A stretch of DNA of 47,648 nt from Anaerolineaceae bacterium (GCA_007693385.1 REDR01000094.1:1-47648), one strand, 5' to 3'. Numbered from the stretch's first letter, positions 8,401 to 15,775 are shown. Translations and numbers: made by a program. Notes: generated by a model not told the origin, from the sequence alone.

Positions 8401-9972
8401 CCATTCGCGGATCAGCGCTTCGTGGCCGACTTCGTAGTAGGTGCGCGGGCGGGAATCATCGCCGCGTGATGTGATCTGTCGGCTGGCGGTCAACAGGCGC
8501 GTATCGCTGGCGGTCAGCCGTTCCAGCAGTTCATCGACCACTTCGGCGGGCACATCACGCAGGCGTAACTCGTCGTAGGAGACACGGCGGCGGGTAGCCT
8601 CGCCGCTTTCGCTGATCTCCACCAGACGCAACAACACGCGCCGCATGATGGATTGTTGCGCCGATCCGAAACTCTGGTAGATGACCTCCGCGTGCCCGGC
8701 CAGCGCCCGTTGCACCCCGCCGATCTCGTCATACGCTTTGGTGGTCAGGCGAAGCCCGTCGCGGCGCTGGAATAATTCCTTGAGCGCGTACTGCAAAAGC
8801 GGCAAAGACCCCGGTTGCCGCCGCACTTCTTCCAGAATGCGCTGGGATAGGCCGCGATCATACGCTACGCCTACCGCTTGCGCCGGGCCTTCGATGGTGC
8901 GGAGCAGTTCATCCGGCGTCATCTCGGTGACGATCACCATGTTTTCCTGCTCGAATAGTTCGGCTAAGTCGGGGTACTGGCTGAGTCTATCGAAGAAATC
9001 CGCCCGCATGGTGATGAGGACGTGCGCCCGCCCGTCCGGATGCGTGACCGCGCCTTCGATGATCCGCAGAAAAGTTTCCGCCTCGTTCTCCGATGCGCGG
9101 GTGAACACCTCCTCGAATTGATCGACGACCAGCACGATATGGACTTCGGGCGGGGTATCGCGCAGGATGTTTTCTACCAGATCGTTAAAAGCGTGCGGAT
9201 TTTGCCGCAGAAGCGCGTCAACATCCGCCGCCGTCATGTTCTCGATCAATGGCGATAGCCGGTGGGCTAATGCGCTGATCGGCCTATCGCCGGGCGTCAG
9301 CAAGGCCAGCCGCCACGATTCGCTGTGCGGTATGCGTCCGGCGCGTATGGCGGGAAGCACGCCCGCCCGCACCAGCGAGCTTTTGCCGGTGCCACTGCCG
9401 CCGACAATCGCCAGAAAGCGCACGTCGCGCTCGGCCTTCAGGCGCTCTAATGATTTTTCAATCAGCGCCTCGCGCCCGAAGAAGAAGGCGGCGTCGGTCT
9501 GCTGGAACGCCTCCAGTCCTTTGAATGGGTTGGGGATGTCCTTGACGTTGACGCTATCATACGGGCCGATGCGCCGTTTGCCGGGCAATGCCCGCAATAG
9601 GTTCGGGAAGGCGCTCTCGTAGTCGTCCTCAAAGTCGATATATTGCACCTGCAACAACCAGCGCATGGATTCGGTCTGGCGCAGATCGTCTATGGCGTTG
9701 ATCGCCATGACCGGCAGGATGAATTTCTCTTGCTCGCGGGCGATGATGACTTCGCGCTGAACCCATTCGCTGGCGACAGCATCCGGCGACAAGCACAGCA
9801 CCACAATATCGGAGCGTTCCAGCCCGCGATAAATCTCCTGCTCCCACATTTCCCCCGCGTGAATCTGGCGAAAATCGACCCAGATATCCAGACCGGCGTC
9901 GCTCAAGTCACGGGCGAGCCGTTCGGCAAACGTGCGATTGCGTCTTGAATACGAGATAAATACGCGATTCAC
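5473..9972 (-). CDS. TIR - nSTAND1 NTPase - TM - 14 WD40 repeats - SH3b protein
   Basis: 1499 residues, GTG start with GAGAGGG seven bases upstream. Domains in order: TIR (1-130; VFISYSR start, WVQRE with Trp70 and Glu74 in the position of the catalytic Glu of NAD-cleaving TIRs); nSTAND1-type NTPase (about 146-560; NPFKGLEAF entry motif, Walker A GGSGTGKSS at 191-199, Walker B LVVDQFEE at 281-288); basic helix then one transmembrane segment (621-642); 14 WD40 repeats by my count of their WD-like strand ends (about 715-1385, two seven-bladed propellers); a short PTPTPEP linker; and a bacterial SH3 domain (about 1395-1470). Positive charges before the TM predict TIR and NTPase inside, propellers and SH3b outside. 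STAND proteins act as ligand-gated switches and many TIR-STANDs are immune or cell-death proteins; the ligand here is unknown. A HEAT protein and a TIR-like receptor lie just upstream on the same strand. Confidence 0.93.
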   Translation of the reverse strand: MNRVFISYSRRNRTFAERLARDLSDAGLDIWVDFRQIHAGEMWEQEIYRGLERSDIVVLCLSPDAVASEWVQREVIIAREQEKFILPVMAINAIDDLRQTESMRWLLQVQYIDFEDDYESAFPNLLRALPGKRRIGPYDSVNVKDIPNPFKGLEAFQQTDAAFFFGREALIEKSLERLKAERDVRFLAIVGGSGTGKSSLVRAGVLPAIRAGRIPHSESWRLALLTPGDRPISALAHRLSPLIENMTAADVDALLRQNPHAFNDLVENILRDTPPEVHIVLVVDQFEEVFTRASENEAETFLRIIEGAVTHPDGRAHVLITMRADFFDRLSQYPDLAELFEQENMVIVTEMTPDELLRTIEGPAQAVGVAYDRGLSQRILEEVRRQPGSLPLLQYALKELFQRRDGLRLTTKAYDEIGGVQRALAGHAEVIYQSFGSAQQSIMRRVLLRLVEISESGEATRRRVSYDELRLRDVPAEVVDELLERLTASDTRLLTASRQITSRGDDSRPRTYYEVGHEALIREWDRFREWVNQDLEDLRLGSEILQAATDWQASDHDTAYLLTGNRLARAESWLDDADATPLQREFMQVSIAENERQEALDRSRMERELTLQRKAATRLRFAVVVLIVGFLAVGVLAGLALIAQQEARDAEQRAVFNLRRAVSLSLSASANRELDSFESDQAAKLAVNAALVDLDAADLPELSERILADVVYRPGTRHRISTDGVAAQALAISADGKRAFVGWGSLLVVWDMVEGVEIARWTGTEVWRHAAEVTAIAYNGARGLVASADADGLIVLWDAAEGVPVATWRDHSARINGLAFDAPGDWLVSGGVDQTVIARPLDGTGEPLTLRDHSAIINDVAINASGTAIASAGQDQRVSVWRIESDRVARQYFLTGLDEEAEAAPMTTVSFLDGSNLLAGGDENGLVILWNFSLNRVIDRLNSHQSTVTGIAYDAPSNTLFSADAEGLVLRWRVAPPRRVLYGFRDHRAAVTGISLSSAGGVLVTADLDAIMRVWDVQNAADAGTLSVLNGRDLRGVYGDNDRTIFTTTVNGAAFLWDAASGLIVQNFDSAGGQPNGRITAMALSPDARTALTAHGDRRIVLWDTVRGDDRLIVPDAPRLHENQTITAAAFFPDGERFVTADTRGLIVIWSSDSGAALWQLSPSEDKDAPGHESTVNALAVHPNGDYLLSASADGTLILWDTNSGQPLITYEGHNNRPVTSVAFDATGNYALSGANDGRVILWDTSEGLEARDARRALLRRFDVHNASVTGVAFSPVRPQFATISADDTLVVWDIRNSLTTGQREAPLSFSADAAAFDMRVFEISASENFMNVQFSRDGRTIITGLNNGQLRRWRAFPFADDLLGFMATYRMVEQLNASELELFRVEDDLTPPEIYPYPVPTPTPEPQWNVVRIGQQAMINATDGLRVNVRREPGDSAPVEFQLERGAVVTVLDGPQTATGLNWWLIRAEDGAEGWVAGSVREPRPVQILVPGLLAADS

Positions 9973-10041
9973 ACCAAAACCCTCTCACTTATATCACGCG
10001 GCGTTCAACCGTCCGGCGGGCAATAGATGCCTACAATGACA

Positions 10042-10069
10042 ATTATAGGGCAAAAGACGACATTGTGCA
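10042..10069 (-). promoter_or_regulatory. Probable promoter of the TIR-STAND gene
   Basis: On the minus strand TGCACA (10069-10064; 4 of 6 to TTGACA) is followed after 16 bases by a perfect TATAAT (10047-10042). Transcription would start near 10035, giving a leader of about 60 bases to the GTG start. It lies in the 118-base gap after the HEAT gene, so the TIR-STAND gene can be transcribed on its own as well as by read-through. Confidence 0.55.
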
Positions 10070-10090
10070 TTTCGGATTATCGGCGAGGGG

Positions 10091-10765
10091 TTATGTCGGA
10101 TCGTCGCCGATTTGCGCCAGCGCCCATTGAACGGTGGCACGCACGTCTTCGTCGGGATCATCGCGCAACGCTTCTAACGCCGGATGTGCCCGCCCGTCAC
10201 GGATGGCGGCCAGCACTTCGACGGCGCGGATTTTGGTATCCGGCGGCGGATCGGCGGACAGCAAAAACGAGAGCGCCGTCACCACGTCCGCCCCGCCGAT
10301 TTGCCCCAGTGTGCGGGCGGCGTAGTGGCGGTTATCATCGTCCGCGTCGTCGCTGAGGATGTTGACGAGCGGGCGGATGGCGCGGGCGTCGGGCAGATCA
10401 TACAGCGCATTGACCGCCGCGCCACGTACCACGCTCTCGCCATCGCCCAATAGCGCGATCAACGGCTCAAGGGCGCGATAGTCGCGTTGATTGCCCAGTG
10501 ATAGCGCCACCTGTGCGCGGATGCGCGGCACGTCTTCGCCTAGCGCGGTGATGAGATGCGGCACGATGTCGCCGTCTTTGATGTTGCCCAGCGCTTCGAC
10601 GGCACGCAGGCGGGCGTCGTCGTCGTCGTCTTTCAGCGCGGCGATTAATGGCTGAATGATGCGGGCGTCACGCTGGCGTCCGAGCATCCATGCCGCGTTA
10701 CGGCGTTCGGCGGGCGTGCCCGTCGCCAATAGCGCGATGTAATCGTCCAGTGTCAGGTCGCTCAT
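10091..10765 (-). CDS. HEAT-repeat (PBS-lyase-like) scaffold protein
   Basis: 224 residues made of six to seven tandem HEAT/Armadillo-like helical repeats of about 31 residues. The repeat wording is RRNAAWMLGRQRDARIIQPL, then RLRAVEALGNIKDGDIVPHL, RAQVALSLGNQRD, and so on, each with the D-x-R-x-x-A-x-x-A-L-G core. Such proteins are solenoid adaptors or phycobilin-lyase relatives; there is no sign of phycobiliproteins here. Its ATG overlaps the TGA of the upstream TIR-like receptor gene by 4 bases (ATGA), so the two products are made together and may form a complex. No signal peptide or TM, therefore cytosolic. Function inferred only as protein-protein interaction. Confidence 0.88.
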   Translation of the reverse strand: MSDLTLDDYIALLATGTPAERRNAAWMLGRQRDARIIQPLIAALKDDDDDARLRAVEALGNIKDGDIVPHLITALGEDVPRIRAQVALSLGNQRDYRALEPLIALLGDGESVVRGAAVNALYDLPDARAIRPLVNILSDDADDDNRHYAARTLGQIGGADVVTALSFLLSADPPPDTKIRAVEVLAAIRDGRAHPALEALRDDPDEDVRATVQWALAQIGDDPT

Positions 10766-12423
10766 GAGCCGTCCTCCGTCAGTTCGCCGTCGCGTACCGT
10801 CAGGAAATCCACATGCGCGGCGGCGCAGTCGCCATCATCGCCACAATCCAGCGCGCCGGTCAGCCCGTCGCCCTGATAAGCGCGGATGGCGGCGCGTAGC
10901 GCGGCGCGGTCAATGGTCAGTTCGCCGTCCGCGTCGAGCGCGGCGACTTCGTTCAGCGCGTCTAATAGGATGGTGGCGGCGTCGTGCGCGTAGGCGGCGG
11001 ATGGTGTGAAGCCGGGCACGAGTGGCGGCGCGGTCAGGCGCGGCATGATCGCCCCTGTCGCGTTGTCGCCCGCCTGTTCGCTGAACGCGACGACATCACC
11101 CAGCACGGAAGCCACAAACGGCAGATCAGGCGAGAGTCGCGCCCGTATCGCCCCCGCGTTGATCGCCCGCCCGATGTAATACACCGCGCCCGCGCCGGAC
11201 TCGATGATGTCCTCAGCGATGATGTCATGGTCGATAATGCCGGTTTCGGTGCTGATGATGATGGCGGTCTGCCCGCCGCCGTCGCTGTAGGCCGCCTCAA
11301 AGATCGGCGCGAATTGTCGGGCGTGCTGTTGCTCATCGTAGATCAGCGCCACGCCGTCACCGACCAGCGCCAGCAGATAATCAGCGACGGCTTCGGCTTC
11401 GGCGGTGGTCGGCGCGATGACGCGGTTGAACGTCGCCGACGGATTCAGCGTCAGTTCCGGCGCGGTACATGCGGGGCTGATGGCCGGTAGACCGACGGTT
11501 TCGTAAAGCGGTAACGCGACGGTACAGCCGATATTGCATTGATCGCCGATGACGCCGACCACATCTTCGCCCAGTGTGAATAACTCCGCCGCCGCCGCGC
11601 CGCCGCCACTGGAACAGCGCGAATCCTGCACTAACAGGCCGATCTCCGCCGTCACACCGTTCACGGTCAGCGTCGAGCGCTCCGCGAGGACATCCTGCAC
11701 CGCCTGCAACATCGCACTGCCGCTATCGGCATTCGCGCCGCTCAGGTCAGCGACGAAGCCGATGAACCATTCCGGCATATCGGCCATGTCGTCATCGTCG
11801 TCCGCATCATCGACGGTGATGAAGGTGCCCGGAAGCGGACGATCCCCGGCCTGCGCGACGACCAGCATCAGCACGCCGCCGATGATAATGCCGAATAGCA
11901 TGATGAAGTTGATCGGCCAACGGCGCCGCCGACGGCTGGATTCGCGGCGGATGGTGGGCGATAGCACCAGCGCCTCGAAATTGTCGCTGGTGTTTTCCAG
12001 CACTTCGGCCATCTCCCGCGCAAGATGGGCGACGCTGGTCATCTTCTGGCTTTCATCTCCCAGATGCACCGGCACCGCGTCCAGATAAGCCACCGCCCGC
12101 AATTGCGGCGGGAAATCCGGCGGTAGCGCATCGACGCTCAGCTTCGCGCCGTCCAGTGGCACATGCAATAGCGGCAGGCCGGGCACGCTCAGCGCGTAGT
12201 TGATGGCGCGGGCGGTGTCGCCGTGCGCGGTGATGTCGTCCGTCCAGTTGGCATCGGTCAGGATCAGCGCGATGTCGGCATCTTTCAGGGCGCGTTCGGC
12301 TTCGCTGGGGCGGTGCGGGGCGCGTTTGACCGTGCTGAAAGTGCCGGCCAGCAGATTGATGAGCGCCTCCGCGTTGGCTTCGGCGGTTGGTTCCGGCGGT
12401 ACGATAAGCAGAATACCCGACAT
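10762..12423 (-). CDS. TIR-like domain - TM - periplasmic ligand-binding (LivJ-type) receptor
   Basis: 553 residues. N-terminal 1-150 is a TIR-like alpha/beta domain (GILLIVPPEPT, ADIALILTDANW, LPLLHVPLDG in the places of strands A, C and D) but without a clear catalytic Glu. An arginine cluster (RRESSRRRRRW, 159-169) precedes a single TM segment at 171-190, predicting N-in/C-out. After an acidic linker, residues 218-545 form a type 1 periplasmic-binding fold like branched-chain amino acid binding proteins (FIGFVADLSGANADSG, VVGVIGDQCNIGC, GLPAISPAC, GVALIYDEQ). So an extracellular small-molecule sensor is joined to a cytosolic TIR-like domain. Translationally coupled to the HEAT protein gene. 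Start: ATG at 12423 with AAGAGG about 11 bases upstream. The TIR-like call is by pattern and is the weaker half. Confidence 0.8.
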   Translation of the reverse strand: MSGILLIVPPEPTAEANAEALINLLAGTFSTVKRAPHRPSEAERALKDADIALILTDANWTDDITAHGDTARAINYALSVPGLPLLHVPLDGAKLSVDALPPDFPPQLRAVAYLDAVPVHLGDESQKMTSVAHLAREMAEVLENTSDNFEALVLSPTIRRESSRRRRRWPINFIMLFGIIIGGVLMLVVAQAGDRPLPGTFITVDDADDDDDMADMPEWFIGFVADLSGANADSGSAMLQAVQDVLAERSTLTVNGVTAEIGLLVQDSRCSSGGGAAAAELFTLGEDVVGVIGDQCNIGCTVALPLYETVGLPAISPACTAPELTLNPSATFNRVIAPTTAEAEAVADYLLALVGDGVALIYDEQQHARQFAPIFEAAYSDGGGQTAIIISTETGIIDHDIIAEDIIESGAGAVYYIGRAINAGAIRARLSPDLPFVASVLGDVVAFSEQAGDNATGAIMPRLTAPPLVPGFTPSAAYAHDAATILLDALNEVAALDADGELTIDRAALRAAIRAYQGDGLTGALDCGDDGDCAAAHVDFLTVRDGELTEDGS

Positions 12424-12630
12424 AGTTACGTCAGCCTCTTGATTGATTTTAGGGATCGGTCATAGCGGAAGATCGACGGCAAAATGAGCCGATTTTCCGC
12501 TTGCAGTCTAGCACGTTAGCGCGACGCGGGGAACGGCATTTCAGGCCGCTTGTGGTTCGTCCGATGATTCGCCCTAGAAAATAACGCAAAAGCCGATACA
12601 ATGTAGGGCGCTTCCGTTCGTGCAACATAA

Positions 12631-12664
12631 CGGGTGATTTCGAGTCGTATCTATCTATCGCCCG
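12631..12664 (+). other. Hairpin in the rpsD leader
   Basis: CGGGTGAT (12631-12638) can pair with ATCGCCCG (12657-12664), eight pairs with one G-U, loop of 18 bases. It lies 31 bases before the rpsD ATG, in the 272-base gap that otherwise holds only a possible TACAAT box at 12597-12602. S4 is an autoregulator in other bacteria, so a control role is possible but not shown. Confidence 0.35.
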
Positions 12665-12695
12665 ATGTCGAGACAAAATAAGAGGTTTTCGTAAC

Positions 12696-13328
12696 ATGGC
12701 ATCTTATCACGGCCCAAAGGCGAAGGTGCAACGACGCTTCGGTGAAGTGCTGGTATCTCGCCCGAAATATTCCAAGATCATCGACAAGCGCCCGTATCCG
12801 CCCGGCGATCATGGCCGCGAAAAGCAATTTCGCAGTGGCCGCCGCAGTGACTACGGTCTACAGCTTGACGAAAAGCAGAAGCTAGCGTTCGTCTACAACG
12901 TGCGCGAGCGCCAATTGCGTAATTACTACAAAAAAGCGACGGCGATGACCGGACGCACCGGCCAGAACCTGCTGACGTTGCTAGAGCGCCGTCTGGATAG
13001 CATGGTATTCCGCGCCGGTTTCGCGGCCACCATCTGGCAGGCGCGGCAGTTCGTCGGTCACGGTCACGTGATGGTCAACGGTGCGCGGCTGGACTTGCCC
13101 TCATATCAGGTCAGCGTCGGCGACGTGATCGAAGTGGGCGACAAGATGAAGAAAAACCCGCACATCGTCGAATTGGCCGAGCAGATTCGCGGCCAGAATC
13201 CGGTGCCGTACCTCAGCGTTGATTCTGACGCGCTGACCGCTACGTTCATGCGGATGCCCGATGAGGGTGAAGTCCCGAATGTGGTTGATCTTCAGCTCGT
13301 GGTTGAGTATTACAACCGCCTGACCTAA
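12696..13328 (+). CDS. rpsD: 30S ribosomal protein S4
   Basis: 210 residues, standard length. S4 is a primary 16S rRNA-binding protein needed to start 30S assembly. The N-terminal domain is of the zinc-free type (no Cys quartet near MASYHGPKAKVQRRFGE), and the S4 RNA-binding domain is at about 98-160 (LERRLDSMVFRAGFAATIWQARQFVGHGHVMVNG). Ribosome binding site AAGAGG ten bases before ATG. Here the gene is alone with its own leader and terminator; in many bacteria it sits in the alpha operon with rpsM, rpsK and rpoA, though monocistronic rpsD also exists. Confidence 0.97.
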   Translation: MASYHGPKAKVQRRFGEVLVSRPKYSKIIDKRPYPPGDHGREKQFRSGRRSDYGLQLDEKQKLAFVYNVRERQLRNYYKKATAMTGRTGQNLLTLLERRLDSMVFRAGFAATIWQARQFVGHGHVMVNGARLDLPSYQVSVGDVIEVGDKMKKNPHIVELAEQIRGQNPVPYLSVDSDALTATFMRMPDEGEVPNVVDLQLVVEYYNRLT

Positions 13329-13419
13329 AGACGAGTCGCGGGCAACAACACATCACAGATCAACAGTCAGACGGCGGCGTGCCCATTTGCATACCGGATA
13401 ACCCCGTCTGGCGCGTTGT

Positions 13420-13445
13420 AAAAGGGCGCGTCATGCGCTCTTTTT
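13420..13445 (+). terminator. Rho-independent terminator after rpsD
   Basis: AAAAGGGCGC pairs with GCGCTCTTTT (ten pairs, one G-T wobble) around a five-base loop, ending in TTTTT. A second inverted repeat, CAGACGG (13368-13374) with CCGTCTG (13404-13410), lies just upstream and may add structure. The rest of the 13329-13550 gap holds a 10-base direct repeat (see findings). Confidence 0.85.
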
Positions 13446-13550
13446 GATTCACGGCGCAAAATCGGGCACAATTTATAGGCATCAAACGTGAAAAAACGGG
13501 CACAATGAATCGCGCCCCTACCGACAAATCATCGGGTGGAAAAATCGGTC

Positions 13551-14165
13551 ATGACACAGATTATCATTGAATATGTCTTGCAGGGCACGCGCAAAGGTTA
13601 CAACATCACGTCCGGCGCGGATGATCTGCCCGATGATGTGGTTAAGGCGGTATGGCGACAGGCCATGCCACGCGGTACCGGCTGGAGCGCCTACACCGGC
13701 GCCCGCGCCATCAAAGCCTTCGCCCTGCCGGATGGACAGATTGCGGTGAGTACCGTCACGGTGACCGATGCTACCGACGAAAGCGGGCGGGCGGGAATCC
13801 GTCGCGCCGTCGTTGATCTGATTCCGGCGATCGGCTTTGAGCGCCATCTGCGCCAGATGTGGACGAGCTACCCGCCGCCGATCACCGCCATCGCCCGCGA
13901 GCGATGCGCCCACCTCGCCCGCAAGCTCCCCCGCATCAAACCGAAGCAGACGCTGGTCTTAACATCCGCTTTTCAGTCAGCGCAAAGCTGGCAATTGATC
14001 GAAGCGGTGATATTATGTTTAATGCTTGATCCGCCGCGTCGGTGGCAAAACCACAATCCACCGTTCCCGTTCACCACGCTGGCGCTGGATCATCTGGCGG
14101 AAAACCCATTGATCGCCATGCCCGCCGAACGTGCGGACGGGCTGGCCGCTTTCGCGGTGCGCTGA
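13551..14165 (+). CDS. Uncharacterised protein, weakly GAP1-N-like
   Basis: 204 residues from the ATG at 13551 (GGTGGA upstream); a GTG five codons earlier is also open. No signal peptide or TM. The N-terminal half has a pattern reminiscent of GTPase-associated protein 1 N-terminal domains: YVLQGTRKGYNITSGADDLPD (a G-Y start after a beta strand), later TDATDESGRAGIRRAVVDLI, where GAP1-N domains have an S/GR-x-G-x-x-x-x-H/A motif. That link is tentative. The C-terminal half contains many aromatic and Pro residues and no motif I recognise. GAP1 genes usually sit beside GTPase/vWA signalling genes, which are not seen here, so function is unassigned. Confidence 0.6.
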   Translation: MTQIIIEYVLQGTRKGYNITSGADDLPDDVVKAVWRQAMPRGTGWSAYTGARAIKAFALPDGQIAVSTVTVTDATDESGRAGIRRAVVDLIPAIGFERHLRQMWTSYPPPITAIARERCAHLARKLPRIKPKQTLVLTSAFQSAQSWQLIEAVILCLMLDPPRRWQNHNPPFPFTTLALDHLAENPLIAMPAERADGLAAFAVR

Positions 14166-14251
14166 ACGCCCGTGCGGGCGCATGGGGGTAAGAACCCGCC
14201 ACTGTACGCTATCTGTTAGAGTGAGACAGATATTTTTGGGGACGTAAGCCC

Positions 14252-14569
14252 ATGACAGGCAAAGACACACAAGATCAAATCAACAATATACTGGACTTCC
14301 TCAACGCGCCGGAAGATGAGTACGTCATCGCAATTGATTGCAGTGACTGCGATCAACTGGCGTCACTGGCGGAAGCGGTAGCGGCGGGGACTCCGGTAGA
14401 AAGTGTCCTGCCAGCGTTGAGCGAACACCTGCGCTACTGGCGTGACTGCCGCGAAGAATTCGACGCGCTGGTGGCCGTCCTCAAAGCGGAAAGCGATAGC
14501 CAGACGCGGGCGGCGCTCGATGAAATAACGCGCACGGTGGCGCAAAAACGCGACGAGCAAGATAGCTGA
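14252..14569 (+). CDS. Small Cys/His protein, possible zinc-binding anti-sigma-like domain
   Basis: 105 residues, cytosolic, acidic and helical. Cys30 and Cys33 form a CxxC, and His59 with Cys66 fall in SEHLRYWRDCREEF, which looks like the HxxxCxxC zinc motif of ZAS anti-sigma domains with the first Cys replaced by Trp63. The quartet C30, C33, H59, C66 could hold a zinc ion. No TM and no sigma factor gene nearby. It lies 54 bases upstream of trxB in the same direction, so a redox-sensing role is possible (inference). Ribosome binding site GGGGA about 10 bases upstream of ATG. Confidence 0.65.
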   Translation: MTGKDTQDQINNILDFLNAPEDEYVIAIDCSDCDQLASLAEAVAAGTPVESVLPALSEHLRYWRDCREEFDALVAVLKAESDSQTRAALDEITRTVAQKRDEQDS

Positions 14570-14623
14570 CGGTCTATCGCACCGCACGATCCAAACAATC
14601 CATAGACGAATGAGAGAGGCATC

Positions 14624-15604
14624 ATGCGTAGAACAAGAGTTGTTATCATTGGTTCCGGCCCGGCAGGGCTGACGGCGGCGCTTTACACCGCCCGCGCTCA
14701 ACTGAATCCGGTTGTGATCGCCGGTGGAACGCTGGGCGGGCAGGTGGCTTTAACCCACGAAATCGAAAATTATCCCGGCTTTCCCGACCCGCTGACCGGC
14801 GGGGAACTGGTGGAGCGCTTCAAAGCCCATGCGGAGCGCTTCGGCGCGGAAGTCGTGTTCGACTCCGTGACCGAAGTAGACTTCAGCACCGGCTCGCCGT
14901 TCACCGTCAAGACGCACAACGAGACGTATCTGGCCGACGTGGTACTGGTCACCATCGGCGCTGACCCGCGCAAGCTCAAGGTGCCGGGCGAAGGCGAATA
15001 TGTCGGGCGTGGCGTCAGCTATTGCGGCACGTGTGACGGCTTCTTCTTTAGAGGTAAAGAGGTGGTTGTGGTCGGCGGCGGCGATAGCGCGATGGAGGAG
15101 AGCCTGTTCCTGACGCGCTTCGCCACCAAAGTGACCATCATCCACCGCCGCGACTCCCTGCGGGCGGGTATCCGCTTGCAAGAACGCGCCCGCAATAACG
15201 AGAAGATCAATTTCATCTGGGATACAGTGGTGGAAGAGATCACCGGCGATGATAGCGGCAAGGTCGGCGGCGTGCGCCTGAAGAACATCAAGACCGGCGA
15301 AGAGAGCCACTTCCCGACGGATGGCGTGTTCATCTTCATCGGCCACATCCCCAACAGCGACGTTTTCGGCGACCAGATCGCGGTCAATGAGCGCGGCTAC
15401 ATCATCACCGACACGCGCTACCAGACCAATGTAGACGGCGTGTTCGCGGCGGGCGAGATTCAAGATGAACTGTGGCGTCAGGTGGGGACATCTGTCGGAC
15501 AGGGCACCGCCGCCGCGATGAGCGCGATTCACTGGCTGGAAGACCACGAAGAGACGTTGCAGGCGCTCGACGCGGGTGAGGCTGTCGGCGAATCGGCGGA
15601 TTAA
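14624..15604 (+). CDS. trxB: Thioredoxin reductase-like flavoprotein
   Basis: 326 residues, normal length. FAD motif IGSGPAGLTAALYTAR at 9-24, redox pair Cys134-Gly-Thr-Cys137 (YCGTCDG), NADPH Rossmann motif VVGGGDSAMEES, and HRRDSLR at 174-180 whose two arginines mark NADPH preference. The enzyme passes electrons from NADPH through FAD to the CxxC and then to thioredoxin. The C-terminal flavin motif reads AAGEIQDELWRQVGTSVGQG, where the classical form is GDVxDxxYRQAxTAAGxG; the Asp to Glu and Tyr to Trp changes are unusual and could mark a different partner. GAGAGG precedes the ATG. Ends in a strong terminator. Confidence 0.9.
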   Translation: MRRTRVVIIGSGPAGLTAALYTARAQLNPVVIAGGTLGGQVALTHEIENYPGFPDPLTGGELVERFKAHAERFGAEVVFDSVTEVDFSTGSPFTVKTHNETYLADVVLVTIGADPRKLKVPGEGEYVGRGVSYCGTCDGFFFRGKEVVVVGGGDSAMEESLFLTRFATKVTIIHRRDSLRAGIRLQERARNNEKINFIWDTVVEEITGDDSGKVGGVRLKNIKTGEESHFPTDGVFIFIGHIPNSDVFGDQIAVNERGYIITDTRYQTNVDGVFAAGEIQDELWRQVGTSVGQGTAAAMSAIHWLEDHEETLQALDAGEAVGESAD

Positions 15605-15636
15605 ATCCGGCGCACGATCACATAATGCATAGACGC

Positions 15637-15674
15637 AAAAACGCCGCATGGTTCCCGAAATCATGCGGCATTTT
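15637..15674 (+). terminator. Terminator after trxB (possibly bidirectional)
   Basis: Perfect eight-base stem GCCGCATG/CATGCGGC (15643-15650 and 15662-15669), loop of 11 bases, followed by ATTTTC and preceded by AAAAAC. It lies directly after trxB and faces the 3' end of the convergent phosphopantetheinyl transferase gene. The remainder of the 15605-15775 gap holds a strong but apparently unused ribosome binding site (see findings). Confidence 0.75.
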
Positions 15675-15775
15675 CGCAAGGAGGAAAGTATGTTTTAGGA
15701 TGCAGTTCGTCTTTCACCACTGTATCCGTCGATTGTACTATCTCCATTATAAATTGTTTTCGACGCTCGGTAGAA

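Noticed and set aside
14167-14180. CGCCC-GTGC-GGGCG hairpin as a terminator
   Set aside because: Short stem with no T-run after it.
14750-15679. 309-codon frame opposite trxB
   Set aside because: Shadow of a well-supported gene, with no motif of its own.
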